Assembly (NCBI GenBank): GCA_001304875.1
Contig: BBZO01000002.1
Coordinates: 155,661 to 219,660 of the forward strand
Reading direction: 5' to 3'
Source: Clostridia bacterium UC5.1-2E3
GTDB lineage: Bacteria; Bacillota; Clostridia; Lachnospirales; Lachnospiraceae
DNA length: 64,000 bases
The number at the start of each line of letters is the position of its first letter. Within the stretch, counting starts at the first letter, position 1. The position numbers and the translations under genes were made by a program. Below, piece after piece: positions 30,375 through 40,012 of the stretch. The notes beneath the pieces are model-generated. The model worked only from the letters and a program-made list of their open reading frames with translations, was not told the DNA's origin and did no database searches.

Positions 30375-32119
30375 TTACCCATCCGCCTCCTTAAGCTCCA
30401 ATCTCGGCACCGCCATCAGCGAATAATTGGAGTGGTAGATCACAAACCCCGGCGCGCCGCCCGTCACCTTTTTGAGGCCTCTGCGCTGTAGGTAATCCAC
30501 CTCCACCTTCTCGCTGTTCCTCCCCTTGGAGTAGTAGGCCGCCAGCGCGCCGGCCTCCTCAAATACCCGGTCGGGGAGCTCCTTTCCCTCAGATTTCACA
30601 ATCACGTGGGAGCCGGGGATTCCCTTGGCGTGGAACCACCAGTCGTCGCTCCCGGCGATCTTGAAGGAAACCTCCTCGTTCTGGTAATTGTTTTTCCCAC
30701 ATAGATGTGGAACCCGTCGGAGGAGATATAGTGGAAGGGGCGGCTGGTCACGCGGGCCTTCTTCTGGCCGGGGCCGCGCTTTTTGATGTAGCCGAACTCC
30801 TGCAGCTCCTCCTTGATCTGGGTTAAGTCCTCCTCCTTAAGCGCGATGTCCAGGGCCGCGCTGATGGACTCCAGATGCTCAATCTGGGCTGCGGTCTCCT
30901 CTGTCAGCTTGCTCAGAGCCTCGTAGGTCCGCTTTAATTTATTGTACCTGTCAAAATGCTTCTGCGCGTTCTCCTTCGCCGTCAGCTGCGGGTCCAGCGG
31001 GATCTTTATATCCTCGTTGGTGTAGTAGTTAAAGCAGGTAAATTCCTTCTCCCCGCCGGTCAGCTCATAGCCGTAGGTGTTCAAAAGCTCCCCGTAGATC
31101 CGGTATTTCTCCCGCTTTTCCGTGTCCTTCAGCTGCTTCAGCTGCAAATCGTACTTCTTATAATTTCTCTCCAGCGCCGTCTGCACGATCTTCCGTAAGT
31201 CCACCGATTTCTGCCGGATGCGGGACACCGTATTTTTCGACGCGTAGTAGTCCTCTAAAAGCCGGCTTACGGAATCGTAGCTCACATGCTCATAGTTTCC
31301 GCCCTCGAAGCAGGAGAGGGGCAGCGCCGAAAACTCCACCGGCGTCTGATTCTCCAGAATCATGACCGGGGAAAAATGTCCCGCCCGCACGTCGTCCATC
31401 ACCAGGGTAAACATGCGGTGCAGATGGGTTATTTCCGCCTCCGGCATCATGCTGGCGGAGCGGTCGGCGTCCACGGAGGCCATGTGGCAGAGCTCCTCGG
31501 CCATGATGGGGCTGATGCCTGTGAGATGGGTGTAGAGCGTTTGGGAGGCCGGCGCGGATGAGGATTTTAAAAATCCGGAAAACTCCTCCTCCGTCACGGA
31601 GAAGGGGTCGAATTTCTCCACAGTCTGCGGGATAAAATACGTCCGCCCCGGAAGCACCTCCCGGACGGAGCTCAGCTGCGCCGATACGTGGCGGATGCTG
31701 TCGATGATCCTGTCTTCCCCGTCCACGAAAATGATATTGCTGTGCTTGCCCATCATCTCCACGATGAGCCGTTTGCGGCACAGATCGCCCATTTCGTCCA
31801 GGTGCTCGATCTCCAGGTGGATGATGCGCTCCAGCCCCGGCTGGGAGACCGAAAGGATGCGCCCGCCGCCGATGTGCTTTCTTAAGAGCATGCAGAAGTT
31901 CGGCGCGGTCATGGGGCTCTGCTTGCTGGACTCCGTGAGATAGATGAGGGGAAGCCCCGGGTTTGCCGACAGTAAAAGCCGGTAAGTATCCCTGTAGTTT
32001 TTTATGGTGAAGAGAAGCTCGTCCTTCTCCGGCTGTGCGATTTTGGTGATGCGCCCGCCGGTCAGAGCGTCGTTTAACTCCTTCGCAAGGCCGGCGATCA
32101 TGATTCCGTCAAATGCCAT
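30375..32119 (-). CDS. rqcH: Ribosome quality control protein RqcH (NFACT / FbpA family)
   Basis: Binds stalled 50S-peptidyl-tRNA complexes and adds C-terminal alanine tails; older annotation is fibronectin-binding protein. N-terminal block MAFDGIMIAGLAKELNDALT and TGGRITKIAQPEKDELLF, then helix-hairpin-helix and coiled-coil (residues about 280-430), then the NFACT-R domain with GFHIYVGKNNYQNEEVS and DDWWFHAKGIPGSHV. The frame breaks near 30697 by a lost A in GGGAAAAACAATT, inside NFACT-R. Corrected length about 581 residues. The start has AGGAGG 10 bases upstream. It is the only gene on this strand between tmcAL and rpmB. Confidence 0.93.
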
Positions 32120-32196
32120 ATGATAAAACCTCCTGTCATTTCGTATCTAGTAGTATATCATGGATTCCCGGACAAAGGAATACCCTGGCCGGAGGG

Positions 32197-32225
32197 TTGA
32201 CTTGCCATTTATTATGAATTATAAT
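32197..32225 (+). promoter_or_regulatory. Promoter of yicC-gmk-rpoZ
   Basis: TTGACT (32197-32202), 17 bp spacer, TATAAT (32220-32225), 34 bp before the chosen yicC start and divergent from rqcH. Confidence 0.85.
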
Positions 32226-32258
32226 GTTATTTATCTATGGGAAAGAGAGGCTCTGGCA

Positions 32259-33137
32259 ATGCTTAAGAGTATGACAGGTTTTGGACGCAGCGAGATTGTG
32301 ACCGATGAATGCAAGATATCGGTGGAGATGAAATCAGTCAATCACAGATATCTGGACCTTGGCATCAAGATGCCGAAAAAGTTTAATTATTTCGAGGCGG
32401 CGATCCGGAATCTGCTGAAAGGCTACATACAGAGAGGAAAAGTAGATTTATTTATCAGCTACGAGGACTACACCGAGGGAAATGTTTCCCTGAGATATAA
32501 CCGCCAGCTGGCCGCCGAGTACATGCAGGCCTTTAAGGAGATGGCGGAGCAGTTCGGCATCGAGAACGATGTGAAGGTTTCCGCGCTGTCCCGGTGCCCG
32601 GAGGTTCTTACCATGGAGCAGGAGCCCGAGGACGAGGACAAGATGTGGAAGGTGCTGGAGACCGCCTTAAGGGAGGCGGCGGAGCGCTTCGTCGAGACCC
32701 GGAAGGCCGAGGGCGAGAACTTAAAGGCGGATCTTCTCGGAAAGCTGGACAGCATGACCGAGCTGGTCTCCTATGTGGAGGAGCGCTCGCCGAAGGTCAT
32801 CGCCGAGTACCGGGAGAAACTGGAGTCCAAGGTGAAGGAGCTTTTGGAGAGCGCCTCCGTGGAGGAGAGCCGCATTCTCACCGAGGTGACCATTTTCGCC
32901 GACAAGATCTGTGTGGACGAGGAGACCGTGCGCCTTCGCAGCCACATCGAGAGCACCCGGGCGGAGCTCATGGCCGGCGGCAGCATCGGCCGGAAGCTGG
33001 ACTTCATCGCCCAGGAGATGAACCGGGAGGCCAACACCATCCTCTCGAAGGCCAATGACCTGGAGATCTCAGACCGGGCCATCGCGCTCAAGACCGAGAT
33101 CGAGAAGGTCCGGGAGCAGATACAGAATATTGAGTAG
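32259..33137 (+). CDS. yicC: YicC family endoribonuclease
   Basis: A 292-residue protein starting MLKSMTGFGRSEI, with SVEMKSVNHRYLDLGIKMPK and, at the C-terminus, GGSIGRKLDFIAQEMNREAN and TILSKANDLEISD, the signature blocks of YicC/YloC proteins, shown to act as endoribonucleases in several bacteria. The start at 32259 follows a GAGAGG site and sits inside the transcript from the promoter upstream; the ORF upstream of it overlaps the promoter and cannot be coding. gmk follows after 13 bp. Many Firmicutes have remA between these genes; it is absent here. Confidence 0.92.
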   Translation: MLKSMTGFGRSEIVTDECKISVEMKSVNHRYLDLGIKMPKKFNYFEAAIRNLLKGYIQRGKVDLFISYEDYTEGNVSLRYNRQLAAEYMQAFKEMAEQFGIENDVKVSALSRCPEVLTMEQEPEDEDKMWKVLETALREAAERFVETRKAEGENLKADLLGKLDSMTELVSYVEERSPKVIAEYREKLESKVKELLESASVEESRILTEVTIFADKICVDEETVRLRSHIESTRAELMAGGSIGRKLDFIAQEMNREANTILSKANDLEISDRAIALKTEIEKVREQIQNIE

Positions 33138-33150
33138 ACGGAGTGATTGT

Positions 33151-33770
33151 ATGAGTAAAAAGGGAGTTTTAGTGGTTGTCTCGGGATTTTCCGGGGCGGG
33201 CAAGGGCACGCTTATGAAGGCCCTGCTTGATCAGTACGACAATTACGCTCTGTCCATATCGGCCACCACCCGCGCCCCGAGGGAAGGGGAGGCGGAAGGC
33301 CGGGAGTATTTTTTTAAGAGCAGGGAAGAGTTCCTCCGTATGATTGAGGAGGATGCGCTCATCGAGTATGCCCAGTACGTGGGCAACTATTACGGGACCC
33401 CGAAGGACTACGTGCTCGGCAACATGGACGCCGGGAAGGACGTGATCCTGGAGATTGAGATCCAGGGAGCCTTAAAGGTGAAGGAGAAGTTTCCGGAGGC
33501 GGTGCTCGTCTTCGTGATGCCGCCCAGCGCCGGGGAGCTGAAACGCCGCCTGATCGGGCGGGGCACCGAGCCTTAAGCATCATCGATGCGCGCCTTAAGC
33601 GTGCCGCCGAGGAGGCCGTGGGGATCGAGAAATACGACTACATCATCGTCAACGACGATGTGAACGAGTGCGCAGCCAGACTGCATGCGCTCATCCAGTC
33701 CCAGCACTGCCGGGCGTCGGAGAATCTGGAATTTATAGAAAAAATCCGGCAGGAAATGAATCAGTTTTAA
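33151..33770 (+). CDS. gmk: Guanylate kinase
   Basis: Phosphorylates GMP to GDP. P-loop GFSGAGKGTLMKALL near residues 12-26, then SATTRAPREGEAEGREYFF (GMP-binding), IEYAQYVGNYYGTP and VILEIEIQGALKVKEKFP. The frame breaks near 33571: GAGCCTTAAGC lacks one base, so translation seems to stop after GRGTEP. With the base added it continues LSIIDARLKRAAEEAVGIEK to the stop at 33768. Corrected length about 206 residues. It lies between yicC and rpoZ as in most Firmicutes. Confidence 0.95.
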
Positions 33771-33792
33771 AGGTTGAAAGGAGATTTTTAAG

Positions 33793-34050
33793 ATGTTACA
33801 TCCGTCCTACAGTGACTTAATCGAAGTAGTAAACAGCGAGGTGGAGCCGGGCGAGCAGCCGGTGGTCCAGAGCCGTTATTCCATCGTCATCGCCACCGCC
33901 AAGAGAGCCAGACAGCTGATCGCTGGCGAGGACGCGGCGGTAGCGGCAGGCGGCAGAAAGCCCCTTTCCACGGCCATCGACGAGCTGTATCAGGGAAAAG
34001 TGAAGATCGTCAGCGAAGAAGACATTGCTGAGGAGGAAATCAACTGCTAA
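33793..34050 (+). CDS. rpoZ: RNA polymerase omega subunit
   Basis: An 85-residue small protein with the omega core SRYSIVIATAKRARQLIAG and KPLSTAIDELYQGKVKIV. Helps assembly of the beta-prime subunit. Start has AAAGGAG 10 bases upstream; 22 bp after gmk. Intact frame. Confidence 0.95.
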   Translation: MLHPSYSDLIEVVNSEVEPGEQPVVQSRYSIVIATAKRARQLIAGEDAAVAAGGRKPLSTAIDELYQGKVKIVSEEDIAEEEINC

Positions 34051-34135
34051 TTCATGAAGCCGTCTCAATGCATCGAGATGGCTTTAATGCTATACTATGA
34101 GAATTTGACAGAAAAATTAAGGAGAAACACTGCGA

Positions 34136-35439
34136 ATGAATGTACTTTGTATTTCACTGGGCTGCGACAAGAACCTGGTGGACTCCGAGATGATGCTGGG
34201 GCTCTTAAACCAGAAGGGCTACTCCTTCACCTCCGACGAGCAGGAGGCCGACATCATTCTCATTAACACCTGCTGTTTCATCGGCGACGCAAGGAGGAGA
34301 GCGTGAACACGATCCTGGAGATGGCGGAGTTAAAGAAGCAGGGGCGCTTAAAGGCGCTCATCGTCACCGGCTGTCTGGCCCAGCGCTACAAGCAGGAGAT
34401 TCTGGACGAGATCCCCGAGGTGGACGGGATTTTAGGGACCGCCGGCATCGACGAGATCGCGGAGGTCATCGACCGGGCCCTGGAGGGACAGCACGTCTCC
34501 CGCTTCGAGCCCCTGGACCGCCTTCCGAGGGTGGAGGCGAAGCGCTTCGTGACCACCGGCGGGCATTACGCCTTCTTAAAGATTGCGGAGGGCTGCGACA
34601 AGCGCTGCACCTACTGCATCATCCCCAGCCTCCGCGGCTCCTACCGGAGCTTCCCCATGGAGGAGCTGGTGGCCGAGGCCGGGAATCTGGCGGAGCAGGG
34701 CGTGAAGGAGCTGATTTTAGTGGCCCAGGAGACCACGCTCTACGGCGTGGACCTTTACGGAAGGAAGTCCCTTCCGGAGCTTTTACGGCGGCTGGCGGCC
34801 GTGGACGGCATCCAGTGGATCCGCATCCAGTACTGCTACCCGGAGGAGATCACCGACGAGCTCATCGAGACCATCGCCACAGAGGAGAAGGTCTGTCACT
34901 ACCTGGACATCCCGATCCAGCACGCCAGCGACCGTATCTTAAAGCGCATGGCCAGAAAGACAAACCAGGAGGAGCTTAAGGCCATGATCGGAAAGCTGCG
35001 GGCGCGGATTCCGGACATTGCGCTCCGCACCACGCTGATTTCCGGGTTCCCCGGCGAGACGGAGGAGGATCACGAGATTCTCTGCCAGTTCGTGGACGAG
35101 ATGGAGTTTGACCGTCTGGGTGTCTTCGCCTACTCGGCGGAGGAGGATACCCCGGCGGCATCCTTTGAATACCAGGTGCCCCAGCAGCTCAAGGAGAAAC
35201 GCCGCGACGAGCTGATGGAGATCCAGCAGGAGGTGGCCTTCGACAAGGCGGAACGGAAGGTGGGTTCCGTCGTGGAGGTGATGATCGAAGGCAAGGTGGC
35301 CGATGAAAATGTGTTCGTGGGCCGCACCTACATGGACGCCCCCGACGTGGACGGTCTGATTTTCGTGTACGCGGACGCGGAGCTGATGACCGGCGATTTC
35401 TGCCGTGTCAGAGTGACCGGCGCCAGGACTATGATCTGA
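34136..35439 (+). CDS. rimO: Ribosomal protein S12 methylthiotransferase RimO
   Basis: Radical SAM enzyme that methylthiolates an Asp of ribosomal protein S12. N-terminal MTTase domain MNVLCISLGCDKNLVDSEMM with cluster cysteines here and in INTCCFIGDA and VTGCLAQRY. The radical SAM motif CDKRCTYCIIP follows, then the TRAM-like C-terminal domain (EVMIEGKVADENVFVGRT). The frame breaks near 34290, where GCAAAGGAGG is read as GCAAGGAGG; correction gives IGDAKEESVNTILEMAEL. The start at 34136 follows AAGGAG. The corrected length of 435 residues is typical. Confidence 0.95.
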
Positions 35440-35455
35440 TAGGAGAGCTGATAGA

Positions 35456-35998
35456 ATGAATCTGCCGAATAAATTAACCATACTGCGGGTCATCATGATC
35501 CCGTTCTTCGTCTGGTTCCTGCTGGCCCAGGGCGGAGAGAACACGACGTACCGTTTCATATCCGCGGCCATCTTCATCGTGGCCAGCCTGACGGACATGC
35601 TGGACGGAAAGATTGCCAGAAAGTACAACCTGGTCACCAATTTTGGAAAGTTCATGGATCCGCTGGCGGATAAGCTTTTAGTCTGCTCCGCCCTCATCTG
35701 CCTGGTGGAATTAAAGCAGCTTCCGGCCTGGATGGTCATTATCATCATCAGCCGTGAGTTTATCATCAGCGGCTTTCGCCTGGTGGCCTCCGACAACGGC
35801 ATCGTCATCGCGGCCAGCATGTGGGGGAAATTCAAGACCACGTTTCAGATGATCGCGGTGATTCTGCTGATCGTGAAGATCCCGGCGCTTGACCTGGCGG
35901 CGCAGCTGTGCGTCTGGGTGGCGCTGGCGCTGACGGTCATCTCGCTGATCGACTATATTGCAAAAAATCATAAGGTACTTACGGAAGGGAGTATGTGA
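35456..35998 (+). CDS. pgsA: CDP-diacylglycerol-glycerol-3-phosphate 3-phosphatidyltransferase
   Basis: First committed step of phosphatidylglycerol synthesis, in the membrane. The CDP-alcohol phosphotransferase motif is complete: DMLDGKIARKYNLVTNFG, then KFMDPLADKLL, giving D-x2-DG-x2-AR-x8-G-x3-D-x3-D. Four to six hydrophobic segments. The 180-residue length is normal and the frame is intact. The rimO-pgsA-cinA order is a standard Firmicute arrangement; its stop lies 2 bp before the cinA start. Confidence 0.96.
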   Translation: MNLPNKLTILRVIMIPFFVWFLLAQGGENTTYRFISAAIFIVASLTDMLDGKIARKYNLVTNFGKFMDPLADKLLVCSALICLVELKQLPAWMVIIIISREFIISGFRLVASDNGIVIAASMWGKFKTTFQMIAVILLIVKIPALDLAAQLCVWVALALTVISLIDYIAKNHKVLTEGSM

Positions 35999-36000
35999 TC

Positions 36001-37254
36001 ATGGTAGTAGAACTGATATCTGTGGGGACCGAGCTGCTGCTCGGGAATATTGTGAATACCAACACCCAGTTTCTTGCGGAGAAATGCGCCCTTCTGGGGC
36101 TCTCCATGTACCACCAGTCGGTGGTGGGCGACAATGAGGAGAGGCTGAAGGATACCATAAGAACCGCTATCCGCCGTGCAGACATCATCATCTTAAGCGG
36201 CGGCCTGGGGCCCACCGAGGACGACATCACCAAGGAGGTCTGTGCTGCCGTCATGGACTGCTCCCTGGTGGAGGATCCCCACACGAAGAAACGTCTGGAG
36301 GAGCGGTTCAAGAACAGCATCAAGAAGGACGTGCCCGAGAGCAACTGGAAACAGGCCCTGGTTCCCGTGGGAGCCACGATCCTGGACAACCAGAACGGCA
36401 CGGCCCCCGGCCTTATCATCGAGAAGAACGGAAAGACCGTGATCCTGCTCCCGGGCCCGCCGGACGAGCTCTGCCCCATGTTTACCGGGCAGGTGATGCC
36501 GTATCTTCAGAAGCTCCAGCCCGAGGTGATCCGCTCCCGCATGGTGAAGATCTGCGGCTACGGCGAGAGCAAGGTGGAGGAGATGGTTCTGGATCTCATC
36601 GACGGGCAGAAGAACCCGACCCTGGCCACCTACGCCAAGACCGGCGAGGTGCACCTTCGTGTGACGGCCAAGGCGGCCAGCGACGAGGAGGCAGGAAAGC
36701 TCTTAAAACCGGTGGTCAAGGAGATCCGCAGGCGCTTCGGCGACGCGGTCTACACGGAGGATGAGGACGAGTCGCTGCAGGACGCCGTGGTGAAGCTTTT
36801 AAAGAAATACGAGCTCACTGTGACCACAGCCGAGTCCTGCACCGGAGGAATGCTGGCGGCCCGCCTGGTCAATGTGCCCGGTGTCTCCGACGTGTTCCGC
36901 GAGGGCTTCATCACCTATTCCAACAAGGCCAAGCGGAAGATTCTGGATGTGAATAAAGCCACGCTCAAAAAGTACGGCGCAGTCAGCGAGCAGACGGCCA
37001 AGGAGATGGCCAAGGGCGGCGTGTTCGCCACCGACGCGGACATCTGCATCGCCATCACCGGCATCGCCGGCCCCGACGGAGGCACGCCGGAAAAGCCGGT
37101 GGGCTTAGTCTACATCGCCTGCTATCTGCAGGACGACGTGCGCGTGGAAGAATATAGATTTAAGGGAAACCGCGCAAAGATCCGCGAACAGGCCGTGGTG
37201 AAGGCCTTAGACCTTCTGCGGCGCTCCATCATAAAGAATTATAAGAAAGACTGA
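36001..37254 (+). CDS. cinA: CinA family nicotinamide-nucleotide amidohydrolase / ADP-ribose pyrophosphatase
   Basis: Two-domain protein of 418 residues. N-terminal MoaB/MogA-like COG1058 domain (MVVELISVGTELLLGNIVNT, LSGGLGPTEDDITKE) and C-terminal amidase domain with TTAESCTGGMLAARL and ITGIAGPDGGTPEKPVG, which deamidates NMN. ATG 36001 was preferred over GTG 35995 because it follows GGGAG at good spacing and begins the conserved VELISVGTE. Intact frame. In competent bacteria cinA is linked to DNA uptake; nothing here shows competence. Confidence 0.94.
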   Translation: MVVELISVGTELLLGNIVNTNTQFLAEKCALLGLSMYHQSVVGDNEERLKDTIRTAIRRADIIILSGGLGPTEDDITKEVCAAVMDCSLVEDPHTKKRLEERFKNSIKKDVPESNWKQALVPVGATILDNQNGTAPGLIIEKNGKTVILLPGPPDELCPMFTGQVMPYLQKLQPEVIRSRMVKICGYGESKVEEMVLDLIDGQKNPTLATYAKTGEVHLRVTAKAASDEEAGKLLKPVVKEIRRRFGDAVYTEDEDESLQDAVVKLLKKYELTVTTAESCTGGMLAARLVNVPGVSDVFREGFITYSNKAKRKILDVNKATLKKYGAVSEQTAKEMAKGGVFATDADICIAITGIAGPDGGTPEKPVGLVYIACYLQDDVRVEEYRFKGNRAKIREQAVVKALDLLRRSIIKNYKKD

Positions 37255-37259
37255 TTGCA

Positions 37260-37582
37260 ATGAAAATCCATTGGCATAAGCCGCTCTACATGGGCGCGCG
37301 GGCGGGGGAGAAGCGTTTCCGGATCATCCAGCGCCTCCGCCTGGGCCGCCCCATGCACGGAACCCACGTGATCACGCCGGCGGTGGGGGAGAGGAATCTC
37401 CTGGACATCTATCCGGCGGGGAGATGAAAAAGCCCTGCTACAGAGACCGGGAATTTTTCATTCTGGGCATCGGCGCGGACTACGACGACGCCGTGGAGCT
37501 GGCCGGGCGGATCATCAGTCAGGTCTACAGGGAGACAGGAGGCTTTGACGTTTCCGTCTTTCTGGAAAAACAGAATCGGTAG
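37260..37582 (+). CDS. Conserved hypothetical protein, about 107 residues
   Basis: Not recognised as a named family. Begins MKIHWHKPLYMGARAGEKRF 5 bp after cinA, and continues after a break near 37421 (a G lost from GGGG) as EMKKPCYRDREFFILGIGAD and DDAVELAGRIISQVYRET to a TAG at 37580. The sequence is basic at the N-terminus and mixed alpha/beta-like at the C-terminus, with no signal peptide or membrane segment. Both halves keep coding-like codon use, and the position between cinA and the DUF2953 gene suggests the same operon. Each fragment alone is under 60 residues, so it is easy to miss. Confidence 0.6.
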
Positions 37583-37593
37583 GGCGTGACAAG

Positions 37594-38520
37594 ATGCTTC
37601 ACATGTTGCTGTTGATATTAAAAATATTGGGAATCGGCCTGCTGGTTCTTCTGGGACTTCTGCTCCTTTTCCTTCTCATCGTCCTGTTTGTGCCCCTGGG
37701 CTACGAGGGACAGGGAAGCTTCATCGGGAAGGTTCCCAGGGGGAGAGGGCGCGTGCGCTGGCTCTGGGGTCTCATCTCCCTAAGCGTTTCCTATGACGGG
37801 GAGGCGTCGGCGAAGCTGCGTCTCTTCGGCATTCCGCTGTTTGATCTTCTGGGCGGCGGAGAGAAGAAGGAACGGGCGGAAAAAGGGCGCGGCCGTCATA
37901 AAAACGGCGGCGGAGGAAGAATAAAAAGCAGGCGGGAGAGGAAAGCGGACAGTCCCGGACCGCGCCGGAGCCGGAGGAAAGTCCGGAATTTTCCCCGGCC
38001 CCGGAGCCGGAGCTGAGCGCCCAGGAGCTCTCCGGAGGCGCGGAGCATGGAGCGGGCGGGGAGGAGAGTTCCCGTCCAGGGAAACTCCTTGACCGGATCC
38101 GGGCGTTTTTAAGCGGTTGTCCGAGACCGCGCGGCATTTAATTGCCTCCGTGAAGCGCCTGCTGAAGCAGAAGGAGGAGCTGACGGCGTTTCTTGAGAAC
38201 CGGACACCCGGGAGGCGGTCGGCTTCCTGTGGAGGAGGCTTAAAATACTGCTTGGGCATTTTCTCCCGAAGAAGGCGTCGGGGCGGATCCTGTTCGGAGC
38301 CGACGACCCCTGCATGACGGGAAAGATCCTCATGTATATGAGCTGGCTCTATCCCTGTACGGCGGCAGCTCTCGGTGGAACCGGCGTTTGACCGGGCTGT
38401 CTTCGAGGCGGAGGGAGATTCAAGGGAAGGCTGCGGATGATTCATCTGGCCGCGGCGGCCGTGAGAATTTTGCTTAACAAAAAGACGAGGGCCTTTTTAA
38501 AGGCATTTCTGGATAAATAG
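37594..38520 (+). CDS. DUF2953 domain protein (YtfI-like), many frame breaks
   Basis: N-terminal hydrophobic helix (ILGIGLLVLLGLLLLFLLIV), then the DUF2953 beta region (VRWLWGLISLSVSYDGEASA, LRLFGIPLF). A long low-complexity, Glu/Pro/Gly-rich linker follows (EPEESPEFSPAPEPELSA). The C-terminal block is readable as PKKASGRILFGADDPCMTGK, MYMSWLYP and GRLRMIHLAAAAVRILL. About six base losses near 37905, 38107, 38205, 38360, 38372 and 38421 break the frame. The family is encoded just upstream of gerW (ytfI-ytfJ in Bacillus), as here, and is presumed to act in sporulation or spore envelope processes. Confidence 0.75.
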
Positions 38521-38536
38521 TCAGAAGGAGGAGCAT

Positions 38537-38955
38537 ATGGCAGACAATCAATTTTCATCGACGGTGGAGGCGCTGTTTAGGGGAATGGACAATTTCATCA
38601 CCACGAAGACCGTGGTGGGAGAGGCGGTGAAGGTGGGAGACACCATCATCCTGCCGTTAGTGGACGTGACCTGCGGCATGGCCGCCGGGGCATTTGCCCA
38701 GACCGCCAAGAACAGCGGGGCCGGAGGCATGAGCGCGAAGATGAGCCCAGCGCGGTACTGGTGATCCAGAACGGGGTGACCAAGCTGGTGAACATCAAGC
38801 ACCAGGATGCCGTGACGAAGGTGCTGGATATGGTTCCCGACTTTGTCAACAAATTTGCCGGCGGGCACGGCCAGGAGGTGTCTGAGGAGACCGTGAAGAC
38901 GGCGAAGGAAGTGGCCGCCGCCTGCGAGTCCAGAACCGGGGACCAGGAGGCATAG
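38537..38955 (+). CDS. gerW: GerW family sporulation protein (YtfJ)
   Basis: About 140 residues. N-terminal block FSSTVEALFRGMDNFITTKT and VVGEAVKVGDTIILPLVDVT are the family signature. After a frame break near 38746 (AGCCCCAGC read as AGCCCAGC) it continues SAVLVIQNGVTKLVNIKHQD. The C-terminus is acidic and Lys-rich. Required for lysozyme-type germination in Bacillus; here it supports a spore-forming host. Start follows AGGAGG. Confidence 0.9.
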
Positions 38956-39009
38956 AAAGGGCCCGGCCCGCATATCATAGACTATACCCTTAGTTTCCGG
39001 GAGGATGCG

Positions 39010-39150
39010 ATGAGGCGTCTGTGCGGGCTGATGCTTTTCTGCACCGGGGTGGGAATGACCCTGGTGCTCATATTCCCCAAGAATTTCCTCTGGGTCTGCG
39101 CGGATTTGGGGATTCTGTTCCTGGGGTACCATCTCTTTTGCTGTAAATAA
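39010..39150 (+). CDS. Very small membrane protein, 46 residues
   Basis: MRRLCGLMLFCTGVGMTLVL opens one hydrophobic helix; the second helix ends in LFLGYHLFCCK. Two transmembrane segments separated by a short PKNF turn, with cysteines at both ends. A GGGAGGATGCG stretch sits just before ATG 39010. It lies 54 bp after gerW and 19 bp before a terminator, so it is probably the last gene of the gerW unit. No named family comes to mind. Function unknown; a spore-membrane role is only suggested by the neighbour. Confidence 0.55.
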   Translation: MRRLCGLMLFCTGVGMTLVLIFPKNFLWVCADLGILFLGYHLFCCK

Positions 39151-39168
39151 TTGGAATCAGACAAAAAT

Positions 39169-39200
39169 AAAGCTCCGAATCGCAAAGATCCGGAGCTTTT
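39169..39200. terminator. Bidirectional terminator between the gerW unit and rpmB
   Basis: AAAGCTCCG (39169-39177) and CGGAGCTTT (39191-39199) form a 9 bp stem with A/T tracts at both sides, between two convergent units. Confidence 0.85.
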
Positions 39201-39213
39201 AATTCAAAATCAA

Positions 39214-39399
39214 TTAAGCTCTCTCAACTAAACCAGAACGCAGGCAAGAAGTACATACATACATCTTCTGGGAACCGCCGTTGGTCTTAACCTTAACAGA
39301 TTTAACGTTTGCCTTCCACATTTTGTTGGATCTTCTATGGGAATGGCTGACTGCATTACCGAAGTGAGCAGCTTTTTCACAGATTGCACATTTAGCCAT
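39214..39399 (-). CDS. rpmB: 50S ribosomal protein L28
   Basis: 61 residues, MAKCAICEKAAHFGNAVSHS, then RRSNKMWKANVKSVKV and YVCTSCLRSGLVERA. The two CxxC pairs (CAIC, CTSC) mark the zinc-binding form. Start has AAGGAGG upstream on the minus strand. Divergent from asp23-fakA-recG, as in most Firmicutes. Intact frame. Confidence 0.97.
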   Translation of the reverse strand: MAKCAICEKAAHFGNAVSHSHRRSNKMWKANVKSVKVKTNGGSQKMYVCTSCLRSGLVERA

Positions 39400-39455
39400 G
39401 ATTGCACCTCCTTATACCTCATTGGGTCTTATGTATAAAAACCCACAACACATGT

Positions 39456-39484
39456 ATGATAACAGATAGGACATGATTTTGCAA
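39456..39484 (-). promoter_or_regulatory. Promoter of rpmB (minus strand)
   Basis: On the minus strand TTGCAA (39484-39479), 17 bp spacer, TATCAT (39461-39456). The leader of about 50 bases runs to the rpmB start. Confidence 0.75.
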
Positions 39485-39639
39485 GCGATATTTGAAAAAA
39501 TGTTACTTTTTTGCATATTATTTTCCATAATATCCGAAATATCCGACTAAGACTTCCGCCGGGAGTGAATTTATGATATAGTAAAGGATAGTACAGGATA
39601 CAGTATATGGAAGAAATTAAAAAGAATGGAGGCTAGGAT

Positions 39640-39995
39640 ATGAGAGGTCGTATCAGCAACAAACTGGGCGAGATCCGGATCGATCCCGACGTCATCGCCC
39701 TGTATGCGGGAACCACCGCCGTGGAGTGCTTCGGTATCGTGGGAATGGCCGCCGTCAACATGAAGGACGGGCTTGTGAAGCTTTTGAGCGGGAGAGTCTG
39801 ACCCACGGGATCAACGTGGTGATCAAGGACAACCGGCTGAGCATCGATTTTCATGTGATCGTCTCTTACGGAGTCAGCATCTCTACCGTGGCTGACAATC
39901 TGATTTCCAGCGTGAAATACAAGGTAGAGGAATTTACCGGCATGGATGTGGAGAAAATAAACATCTATGTGGAAGGTGTACGAGTGATAGATTAA
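39640..39995 (+). CDS. Asp23/YloU family envelope stress protein
   Basis: About 118 residues. MRGRISNKLGEIRIDPDVIA, ECFGIVGMAAVNMKDGLVKL, then after a frame break near 39786 (a base lost around CTTTTGAGCGG) SLTHGINVVIKDNRLSIDFH and YKVEEFTGMDVEKINIYVEG. Small alpha/beta protein that in Staphylococcus forms membrane-associated assemblies. It is directly upstream of fakA in Firmicutes, as here. Start at 39640 follows GGAGG. Confidence 0.92.
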
Positions 39996-40012
39996 GGAGG
40001 ACGCAGCCTGTT

